DNA from: Chrysochromulina tobinii
Taxonomy: Eukaryota; Haptophyta; Prymnesiales; Chrysochromulinaceae
Assembly (NCBI GenBank): GCA_001275005.1
Contig: JWZX01003314.1
Location: forward strand, 1 to 58,296
Direction of reading: 5' to 3'
DNA: 58,296 nt
Shown here: positions 32,901 to 41,100 of the stretch, one piece after another
How the letters are laid out: each line of letters starts with the position of its first letter
Position numbering within the stretch: the first letter of the stretch is position 1
Program-made: the position numbers and the translations under genes
The notes under the pieces: generated by a model
Databases searched by the model: none
Told to the model about the DNA's origin: nothing
Seen by the model: only the letters and a program-made list of their open reading frames with translations

Positions 32901-35040
32901 TGAGTCTTCCAGCTCGATCTCGCATGCTGTGCAACGACTGGCTCGCGTGGGCCATGGCGCACGAACAGCGGCTCGAATCGATCACATATTGGTGGTCGCA
33001 CTCCCACTGTGGGCATCTACCCGAGGCGGCGGTGGACGCGATTGCCAAGTCGTTCCTTCCCCGCGACCCCTCCCCGCTTCCCCGGCCCTGTGAACCCCCT
33101 CGCCTTCGATCTATTCGCCACTACGCCAAGGGATCGGAGCGCGACCTCATGCTGCACGTGCACAATCTGCATGTTGTGCGCACACAATACACTGCGCCTA
33201 CCTCGATGTACGCGCAAACAGGTCACATCGAGCTCCTTCGGCTCGCTCAGCTCAACGATCAGCAGCGCTCTATGGTCATGGCCATTCGCGATGACCGAGC
33301 TCGACTCCTCGGCAGCCGCGTCTTCCGAAACACTGGTCCGTTCTCTCTGGGCGCGATACTGGACCGACGCGGATGTCCCTGCGGCAAGGGCCGTCAGACG
33401 GTTGCGCATGTCCTGTGGGAATGCGAACTCGCTAGTGTTACCTCCCGGCGCACCTCCCTTCTCATTCCTGCGTGTGCCACTCTTGGCGCTGCACTCGACC
33501 TTTGCGAGCCCGTCACACGCGACCACGCTGTATCTTCCATCGTGCGCCGCGCTCTCGAACGCGGACGTCATCCAGAGGCGTACAGCACCATCATCGGCGT
33601 CACGCCCACGCGTGTCACAAGCGAGGAGGCGCGATCTTCTGCGCTTGCGCATGTTCTCGGTATTGTTCGAGAACCCACGGACTGGTTTCGCCCTACGGTA
33701 CGGCTCGCTCGTCCGCTCCTCCGCGCCTCCCTGGCGCTCATTGCTGCTGCGATACAGGCCTCGGCACCTACGCTTCGAGCCGCCGTTGTTGCCAGTCGCC
33801 GCCAAACTGCCCTTCACCGCGCTTTACAGCATCTCCGATACCATACGTGGACGCATCTCAAGCCGGCGGGCGAGCCATGTCGATGCTGCGCTGGAGGTGT
33901 TCATGTACTTCGGTCGAGACGACCGATCGATGGGGTGCGCGCGAGACGTGCAATCGAGCAACGTGAAGGGGTGCGCGCGAACGGCCCACCCCAGCTTGCG
34001 AGTCTTCATGCCTTTGTGCTTCGCACTGAACGTGAGGCGCAACAGGAAAGCCTGGCCGCGTATACGGCCTCCTTCCAACTTCTCCAGGATACTGTTCCGC
34101 TCGACGAGTTGGTCGCCACCGCCCTCGCGCACGTCGATACTACCGGTTCTTACGCCGATGCACTCGAAACAAGCAACCTCCCTTCTGCACAGGCCCGCGC
34201 GGATGCGGATCGCGCTCTCGCCGCTCATCGCGCTGCTGTGATCGAGGCGGCCAACGCGATGCGTCTCTCGACCGTCGCAGAGGCGCACTTTCGCGACCGC
34301 CATACGCGAGCTCACCTTATTTCCATCTTCTCGAGCTGGGCAGCGCAGACTGTGTCTGGACTCATCCGCGAAGGGCAGCGGGCTGCGGTCAAGGCGCACA
34401 TGGCCCTCCAGGCGGCAGCTGCCTCGCTTAGAGCTGCGCCGATACCTCGTCTCACACCTGAGGAGCGACGGGCGCTCACCGTCAGGCGCAAACGGCGCCT
34501 TCGGGAGGACGCTGCGACGGCCACCGCCATACAGTGTGCCCAACGGGAACGCGCTCACCTGCTGGCGATGCGTCGCCTTGCCGCTTGTCCTGGGGCAGCC
34601 GACACGGTGGAGCGCGCTCGACTTGCTGCCCGGGCACGTCGCGCTACTGTTGTAGGACTCGACGATCAGGTACGTGACTTGCGCCGCGCTGCTAGCATGG
34701 CCAACCACGACACCCTGCGTGTAGCGCACGAGGAGGCTCAACGAGAGGTACAGGAGTTTACCGAGCGCTCAAGGGCTGCTGCGCGCGCGTGGCGTGCGTC
34801 TGCGCTAGCGCGGAGGAGGAGCACACGGGCGGAGTATGAGGGACGGGGGCAGCTGCTGCTTACGGGCGTTACGCCCCCGCGGCGCTCGCGAGTACGAGCT
34901 GCTGCAGCTGAGGCCGCCGCCAATAGCGGCCCTATTGGTACTACTGGTATACATTCGGGGGAAGCGGGGCACCTATTTGGCACAGATGCTAGATCGGCGC
35001 TCTCTCTTCCCCCAAGCTTCGCCGATTAACGGCCTGTGTT
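26945..35040 (+). mobile_element. LINE-type non-LTR retrotransposon with one giant ORF
   Basis: The frame is open from 26945 to 35029 with no stop or frameshift. It encodes APE-like endonuclease, reverse transcriptase, RNase H and a CCHC-like zinc motif, the order expected of a RNase-H-bearing LINE. Boundaries are approximate: I found no target-site duplication, poly-A tail or 3' repeat. Base composition is visibly less GC-rich than in host genes. It sits between two divergent host genes (ATG 26820 minus, ATG 35192 plus). Confidence 0.88.
27173..35029 (+). CDS. LINE polyprotein: APE endonuclease, reverse transcriptase, RNase H
   Basis: The first in-frame ATG is 27173; the frame extends upstream to 26945 without ATG, so a 5'-truncated copy or non-ATG start is possible. 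Numbered from the GTG at 27005: endonuclease about 325-610 (WNAAGW, VLNEIS, IAAGDLN, LDHVL, SDHMLIVVE); reverse transcriptase about 1000-1260 (YADIQRFFPS motif A, GYFQGCLLS motif B, LCADDLL motif C with both Asp); RNase H about 1880-2010 (GDGSW, DAELAHRVDAL, VFDSTS, HSHCGHLPEAAVD); Cys/His motif CPCGK...AHVLWEC at about 2123. A long basic helical C-terminus follows. All catalytic residues appear present. The clade is not assigned. Confidence 0.88.
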   Translation: MYLVQMRLQEGVPTPYGPWLHDSAQPGYVLMHGVLDDLISCLRSALASKPNAPGTQFYWRIKIGTFATVTSPFTAAEDPDAAMRLPLAGAALTDASAPSSHAVVPHHPSFEAALIRGVSCDSPSPSADETGHTSSFDAALAHSHADAVPATPCTPDRNGPAHAVSAWDDEEALLLAIAAECSSPPSNARASLPSAALPRDDDDPSDVRPPFHICATDPSLALPAASSSVTLAPRDPASVSSTPARTVHTANLVAGLMPPVIPPPPRPETLLVWNAAGWWSGDREGGTDEQQATAAARYDVLDPLLRGHDAPTYIVLNEISGSLHDSTHSRGLRAWLSAAGYGHYFYPGGSSTRRRSDGTSSATGGLLLAWLLRETSACGSPHFDSKAMTIALDFRHRQCSIDAPPMRLIAAYGSHQRNGKKHALQTIARHVLHTRGCIAAGDLNVVPGPQWKCRARRTTDDDDAFAALTGGGELPDAGTSMVSIVDLGLQHAHGQFTRAHWTERLADGSPKGTATLDHVLTAGSERGSWRRRAAWFAFDTNHRLVSDHMLIVVERAPRCAPTDDHGVHRPPRFLVERWTEKQRAAFLTSFEEGLLQLQANQWRARPEDARQSLATGAAAIVQLVALLNAAALSAESVVQGDSQGDRLRRVHGGGGGIKGVKAQLKRQQGILRVVRTARLAVEHAASALAALRSDALAHCRLRAELRLQHALASERALYTPTSSTYFARHDRNLHLAITRPYRGPPAQTTASRTFAVVSRLQRDISYYSQQLRKLERRADRPIWQGIQDAMAGGGRDAIVAAMRRPTQHDGSHGGIQGLFRGDLPKVVHNGVQVPGEWISEPAAVRAEAGAIYRSIDDANYGAGTVEPRVLGFHAAMCQPQWPELLGRDGETWTLPTECDYDAFCALLQRMHSKKATSLDRISKEMLELLPENLRRPFYVAAMQVATPDANGARHKPAYWARVPVKLLNKKVPSPCVAKKRDIGLPSQLLKLQAGLYMPAYASIMGRFPGNFGWTPGVAARGAALCGSFVLDQAHLLSHLLIVIYADIQRFFPSMDRGFVLLSEQWRGLPRDVRDATLALYHDACFLYETEHGLAEGVALPTRGRGGADLEFTTVQSRCGYFQGCLLSTEKAKIFMASLSEAIDTVVGGGGVRLWNGTLSGGRRYPSVLCADDLLGCVTSWTAGAVFFRLLDEWADVSASHFGISDDASKTTYSAVTIDGSGVPHEAPAPPEFLAAAVIGGRTIPRLAYDATYGHIGDPRKLQGDQSPARSKMTGLCMAWLKRIEQMCRCSPREFERVTGVGLAAVIDAYAPFGPLTFAASEALERVRRSIYKRRFRGTVSAACADRYLPDVWHAAPQYGLLTSGLPEARRVGDGWIHCASLNAASVHAAISSALSDGIDSQLRFCARALLSLTCFLWGSFGKHPAAWSWVHLEHLLANPDPAMGSSPVGRVFATEVYMKNVAMVRRLAALSDEALAPALNFTMEHTPPPGDPFDYSAPIYASLSTDDLRLFEGDLISEATCLQLGRRRRPVWLLLSAGIVVRSHTCRDDGSDFMTFDEAAKVVPAFARRTDSALFASRRAWDQLIADLRDLDIDTVPREAVIDAQSVWRGTAILMPGAPDGAAATGPREDLDALVHRLSTGDVAAAQEWTDAYRTWAAAPPPPRTERPLPSPTTDELCGPHTRYRVPSREGVIDTITRGKPAPACSAEDAAELARLRAQQWRIAPDGRSITCALGTPIQRASVIVQLYAAALPIALTAFDAAQAAKVARRQKVNERRNLAGLDPLPPDTPTAEERSWMGGPGFCVQLANLTLDEMLDDEQQQGFAYTAAVAGDGSWDPRSKRVSRAALLHDGRRLGGALATDDLVGGTRDNYDAELAHRVDALAVLEGRRVLYVFDSTSPILAGEHFRRLSLPARSRMLCNDWLAWAMAHEQRLESITYWWSHSHCGHLPEAAVDAIAKSFLPRDPSPLPRPCEPPRLRSIRHYAKGSERDLMLHVHNLHVVRTQYTAPTSMYAQTGHIELLRLAQLNDQQRSMVMAIRDDRARLLGSRVFRNTGPFSLGAILDRRGCPCGKGRQTVAHVLWECELASVTSRRTSLLIPACATLGAALDLCEPVTRDHAVSSIVRRALERGRHPEAYSTIIGVTPTRVTSEEARSSALAHVLGIVREPTDWFRPTVRLARPLLRASLALIAAAIQASAPTLRAAVVASRRQTALHRALQHLRYHTWTHLKPAGEPCRCCAGGVHVLRSRRPIDGVRARRAIEQREGVRANGPPQLASLHAFVLRTEREAQQESLAAYTASFQLLQDTVPLDELVATALAHVDTTGSYADALETSNLPSAQARADADRALAAHRAAVIEAANAMRLSTVAEAHFRDRHTRAHLISIFSSWAAQTVSGLIREGQRAAVKAHMALQAAAASLRAAPIPRLTPEERRALTVRRKRRLREDAATATAIQCAQRERAHLLAMRRLAACPGAADTVERARLAARARRATVVGLDDQVRDLRRAASMANHDTLRVAHEEAQREVQEFTERSRAAARAWRASALARRRSTRAEYEGRGQLLLTGVTPPRRSRVRAAAAEAAANSGPIGTTGIHSGEAGHLFGTDARSALSLPPSFAD

Positions 35041-35191
35041 AATACGGGTGTTGTGTTAGCACGGGCTGTGTCGGCCACACCTCCGTCCATTGCGACAGTG
35101 GCCCTCGTGCTTGGGGGTCCGGAGAGTGTGCGCGCGTTGTGTTGAACAGCAGCAGCCCTATCGCTGCAATTGCGGCGCGCTTCGCACGCAC
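35041..35191. other. Short spacer between LINE and channel gene
   Basis: About 150 bp separates the LINE stop region from the channel ATG at 35192. It must hold whatever 5' leader and promoter the channel gene has unless transcription begins within the LINE. No motif recognised. Confidence 0.4.
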
Positions 35192-38100
35192 ATGGCGAGC
35201 TCCCAATCGTCAGCCGTAGCTCGCCAGAACACGGGCGGTCGCCGGCGGCCGCACCTGACCGACGCGGTGCTGGACGACGCACCTGATTCATCTCAACTGG
35301 AGGAGCTCAAAGCTCAGAATGAAGCAGCGCTCAATTGGAGAGAATCCTTGATCCACTTGGGCAGCGGCGTCTTGAGCATGTTGCACGGCTTCCTGCTTCC
35401 ATTCCGCGCGTGTTTCACGTCGACCACCTGGGGCGAGTATGCGGACCGGCCGGCGTTGCAGTATCCCGAGCTTGCTAACTACTGCGTCTCTCTCTACCTC
35501 GTGGACGTCGCTTTCCTCGCACTCCGCATAACTCCGCTGGTGCGCGAGCATGTTCGACGCCGCGCCGCCCGCTCCCAGGGGCAGCTGCGTTCACCGACAG
35601 AGCTCGTCGAGCACCGGACGATCGGGGCGGCAAGGCAGGCCGAGGCCGAGGCTGGCGACGACGAGGAGGGCACCCCGTTCTGGCGCTCCTTCCGCCTCTG
35701 CCTCGCCATCCTCGAGATCCTCCGCCGGCTGTTGGCGTGGTCGCCCATCGACCTGGTCTTCCTGCTCAGCAACGCGTCGCTGCGCACCTGGACCAATGTG
35801 TCGCTTCTGCGCGTGCTGCGCCTCTGCCACCCGCGAGGCAATCCGGTTCGCGCCACTTACTGGTTTCTACGCTTCCAGGCAGGCTTCAATGTGGGCTGGG
35901 CGCGAATCTCGTCGTACTTCCCCATGTACATCTTGCTGCTGCATCTGATGGCGTGCGGATGGCAGGCGGCGGGCACCTGGGCCGACGAAGGGCCCGGCTG
36001 GCAGGACATCGACATGGTCGCGTTGGGCAGCTCGTGGTCGCCGGCAACGTGTAGCAGTCGCGGTGCTGAGCTCGCACCGCCTCCGTCGGGTGCGCCGCCG
36101 CCGGATGTGTGGTGCCCGTCACAACGCGATCGCGCCCGCCACAGCGCGCCGAATGTGTGGTGCCCGTCACAACGCCCAGCACCGCGCCCGCCACAGCGCC
36201 CACCACAGCGCGATCGCGTGCTGTGTCTGCTCACCTCGCGCGCGCCACCGCGCTCACCACAGCGCGCGCTCGAGTCTCTCGGTGGCCGTTAGACCCTTGA
36301 TTGCCACTGATGACCTGCCTTGCATGCAAGTGCTCACCACAGCGCGCGCTCGAGTCTCTCGGTGGCCGTTAGACCCTTGGATCCTCTATGCTCGCTCGTT
36401 CTATTGGTCGAGTGTCACGGTGACCACCGTCGGCTTCGGTGACATAGTACCCACCAAGATGGAAGAGTTGATCTTCTACATCTTCTCCACGCTGGTGGCC
36501 GTGGCTACGGCGACCACTTCGATCGGGCTGCTCATCCCGACGCTCATGCGTTCAGACGTGCTTAAGGAAACGTGGCTCGCGCGTGTCGAGCGTGCTGACG
36601 CCGTCATCAAGAGGCGCAAGATCCCCCCGGAGCTCGCGAGGCGCATCCAGGAGTACCTGCAGTACCAGTGGCTCTTCCTGCGCGGTGCCGACGAGAGCAC
36701 CTTCTTTGAGGGGCTGCCCGCATCCCTCCGCTCCGAGGTACGCTTCGCTCTCAATCACAAGCTGCTCCGCTCTATCCCCTCTTTTAAGAGCTTGGATGCG
36801 GACACGATCGCGGCCCTCGCCGGGCTGCTCTACCCCGTGATCTACACGACGGACGAGCATTTGCTCAAGTGCTCGAGAGGCAATGATCGTGATGGCACCC
36901 TCACGATCGTCCCGCAGACGTGCTCGACCGCGTGGCTGCTCGTCCGAGGCAGGGTGCTCGAGTTTGGCATGATCGAGGAATTGGAAGACGTCTCCGTCAA
37001 GGGATCTATACGCCAACGCCCAAAGGCGCAGCGGAACTCGAGCGATAATTTAGACTCCGCTGCGAGTACTCCTGCGTCCGCTGCGAGTCCTCCTGCGATG
37101 GCTGAACTTTCGTCAAAGCGCAGCCCGTTGGCCGGGAATTCTTTAAAGGAGAATTCGCTCAAGCGCTGGCGGTTCGTTCGTCAAGCGGTCAAACGCCTGC
37201 GTCAGATCCACACATACGAGGAGGGCGACTGCATCCTACCTTCCGCTGCGACGAGAGAGGTGGAAGCCCGCACCGACTTCCGAGCGGCGACCTTCGTGGA
37301 GGTCCATGCCTTGCACTGTAACGACGTGGTGCAGCTGCTTGCGGCGCGCGAAGCTGCTGCTGCTTCGTCACAATCGCCCCTCGTCTCGCCCAACACACTC
37401 GACGCAGCACCCCTCGTCGCTCCCATCACACTCGAAGGTGCTGCTTCGTCGCACGCGCCCCTCGCCTCGCCCATCGTGCTGGACGCAGCGCCGACCCGGG
37501 CGAACGGGGCTAAGCCAGCGTCCCGGGTCGTTCGGTGGTCTGTGGGTGCCGGCGGCGATGTGGGTGACGTGAGCGAGCCACCGCCCTCCCCCCCAGCCAC
37601 ACCGCCCGAGTCGGAGCCCCTTTCTACGGAGCCTCCTACCTCCCCCCCAGACGAGGATCTCGATCTCGATCTCGATCTCGATCTCGTTCGCTCCAGGCCT
37701 TCAATGCTCGACCGGAGTGTTCATGGCGTCATGGCCGTCGGCGCGGCGACCTTACACGGCGTCGAGCATGCCGTCGAGCATGCCGTCGAGCAGTCAGTTC
37801 ACGGCGTCATGTCGACCATTCACGGCGTCGAGCGTGCTGTCGAGCAGTCAGTGCATTCGGCAACCGGATTCTTCTTTGGTCGTTCAGGCGAACGCGTCGT
37901 CATGGGCGTGCAGGCGTCCAAGGGGATCATGAGCCAGGCGCCGGCGGTGGACAACCGGCCGTCGCACGATGTGGTGCTGCCATTCCTTTGGCTCACGCTG
38001 CGCTTGCTCACCGCCGGCTACCTCGCCCTCGTGCTCCCTCTCCGCTGCGCCTTTGAGGGACGCGCCGGCCTCAACCCATGGTGGCTGGTCGCCGACGTCG

Positions 38101-41100
38101 TGACGGACCTCGTCCTATGGCTGCAGCTGTGGAGCCAGCACAACCACGCGCGTGTCGCCGCGCTCCATCTCAACTGGCTCATGCCCCCAGGGAAGCTCCA
38201 GCGCGAGGAATTGAGACGGAGCGACAGTTCCAGGCCTACCTTATTTGGAATCGCCGTCGACGTCCTGTGTTGCCTTCCATGGGAGTGGGGTGGGTACGCT
38301 TGGAACCCTTCGCCGTCGGGGACGCCGTTCCTCATGCTGCCGCGGCTGGTGCGCCTGCGCTGCACGGGCAGTTGGACGGACGAGATCTTCGACTACATGC
38401 ACCAGAGCTGCCCGCTGCTCTCTCCGTCCTTGCGCATCCGTCGCATGATCTCCCTGATCTTCGCGTGGCTCATCAGCTTGCATTGGGGCGGGTGCATCAT
38501 GCTGTGGCTTGGCCTCGTCCGGAGCGACAATGCATTTGCTGGCGCGTCTGACTTCGGGACGGGCGGCTCGTGGCTCACATGGGACGCGATGTACCTGCGC
38601 GAGCTCGCGCGAGATGACGAGATCGCATCTCCCGATGACGAGATGAGCCCCTTCCACGCGTACGTGCGCTCGGTCTACTGGTTTATCGTCGCGGTGAGCA
38701 CGATTGGCTTCGGTGACATCGTGCCAAGGACCATCGCCGAGACTTGGGCTATGGGTATCTTGATCGCTCCCGGCGCCATGCTGTACCCGGCGATCATCTC
38801 GGCGATCATGTTGCTACTCTTCGATGCGATCACCGCACGTACCGTGCTTGCCACGACTGTGCGCGACTTTGTGCACCGCAACCGCCTCGCCGAGCCGCTG
38901 CGCTCTCAAATCACCCTAGTCACCGAGCTCGGCGAGCGCTTTCGCGCGGAGAGCAAGCTCCTCCGCTCGCTACCGCCCTCGCTCCATGTGCTCATCTCGG
39001 CGCATCTATACCTTGGCATGGTCCGCGCGCACTGATGGCTGTTGTTTTGCGAATGAGTGCCTCTGATTGCATCTGTACCTTGGCATGGTCCACGCGCACT
39101 CGCTCTCGTGATGATGGCCGTGATGATGGCGGTGTCGTGATGATGGCGGTCATCATCTCGCTCTCGTGATGATGGCCGTGATGATGGCGGAGATGATTGC
39201 CGTGAGGAGCCTCTGAGTACCAGTGAGTGCCTCATCAGGTCCGCTCGGTCTCGTGCTTCCGCGAATGTACCGAGGCGTTTCTGCTCGAGGTATGCGCGCT
39301 GCTGCACACCGAGCTCGTCGTCCCCAACTCATTCATCGCTCAGACTGGTGACGTGACGACCGGCATTCTCATCCTGACGAAAGGCGAGGCGCACCGACGG
39401 CTCAAGCTCCGCAACAGCGCACCGGACGCCGCCGCCGCATCGCTGTCAGCGCAGCACAGCACACCATCCGCCGCCGAACCGAAAGGAGCGCGGGAAGGCG
39501 CAGCCACTAGCGGCTCCGTCTCGTCCTTTGATCTCGCCGATCTCGCGCTTTCGTCGGCCCAGCTCGACAGAACTGATCACTCCATCGACAGATCCACACA
39601 GCTCGACAGCAGACCCAGCCCACCCATGCCGGCTCTCCCTGCAGGGATGGATCTGTTCCAGCAGGGTGGCCTGGGGGTTGGGGGCGGGGGGGTGGCGGGC
39701 TCGCCTTGGCCTTACCGGGCCCTTTCCTGGACGGCTCTCCTGGAGGCTCCTTGGCGGGTCGCTTCTCGCTTGAGAAGCTCGCCCGCCTCGAGAGCGTACT
39801 CTACGGCGACCGCTCGTCCTACTCGCCCGGAGGCACAGCTCGGCAGCCGACCCCCTCTTTACAGCAGACCCTCTTCACAGCTCGGAAGATACCCTCTTCA
39901 CAGCAGACCCTCTTCATTGCTCGGCAGCAGATCCCCGCGGTCGCTCCTGCGCGGACGTCCATCTTCTCGCTGCGTCCGGGCGCCAAGCTGACAGACATGG
40001 AGGCGGACAGAGTGTCCAAACTCACAGGCATGGAGGCGGACAGAGTGTCCAAACTCACAGGCATGGAGGCGGACAGAGTGTCCGAGGTGTCCAGCAGCGA
40101 GGGTCGGGCGACTCCCACCGTCGACGGCTCACCGAGTGTTAGCTCGACTGCCCCGAGCTTCAGTTCGAACATGCTTCGAAGGGCGCCCGACCCTCTACAT
40201 CGACGGGAGGCCGAACCGGCTTTACCGCGAGCCGCCATGCCCGATGTGATGGTGGATGCGATCGCGAATACGATCCTGATCGAGAAGGTCGATGAAGGCG
40301 GCAACATCGGCGCGGAAGAGTTCGTGTTGGGCATCACGCATCGGTACGACATCCTCGCCGTCCAAATGTGCGAATGCATGCAGCTCCGCCGCAAGCCCTT
40401 TAACGAGCTTCTGAGCCGCTTCGCCGAGCTCGGCCCGACGATCCGAGCGAATGCATCGGACGCCATTCGAGCGAGCTCCGAGCGTGACGAGGCGGCCGTG
40501 CGCAACTTCATCAAGTCGCCTTCATCAAGTCATCAAGTCATCAAGTCATCAAGTCATCAAGTGCGCAACTTCATCAAGTCACCTAAGGTCCTGAAGCAGC
40601 TCGGCGTCGGGAGCGGGGACCTCGGTGTGAATGGCCCCAATTCCCTTCGCATTTCGTTACCAGGACCGGCACCGGTGCGGCCGGGGCATCGCCGTAGCGG
40701 CAGCGCCGGCAGCGCCGGCACTGCGCTGGCATCGCTGCAGCGGCATCGCCGGCATTTGTCCGACGGCTGCACCTCTGTAGGTGCGCCTGAGACTGGTGCG
40801 GATGGGCGTGCTCTCGAAGACGCCGCTGGTACAGGCGGCCAAGGTGCGGATGGGCGTGCTCGCGAAGATGCCGCCTCCATCGCGGTCGCCGAAGTCCGCG
40901 ACCAAGAAGAGGCTATGGCGGCGCGCGACCGTGGGCGCCGCCTGCATCCATGTCACCGGACCCTCGTTTTCGCTGTCCAGAGGCTTGGCTCCTCGCATGC
41001 CTGGTCGCTTCTGCTGTTCATACTGCTCCTCTACCGGATGTGCGGCGACACGTTCCGGGCGAGCCTGCACGAGCACTTTGCTCTGCCGATCGAATGGTCA

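Noticed and set aside
33009-34241. Second coding frame inside the LINE
   Set aside because: It overlaps the continuous polyprotein frame carrying RNase H and the zinc motif and has no domain of its own.
37655-37686. GATCTC tandem run in the channel gene as a regulatory site
   Set aside because: It is an in-frame Asp-Leu repeat within a disordered insert; no reason to call it regulatory.
39819-40514. 231-codon minus-strand frame opposite the channel gene
   Set aside because: Mirror image of in-frame repeats in the channel insert.
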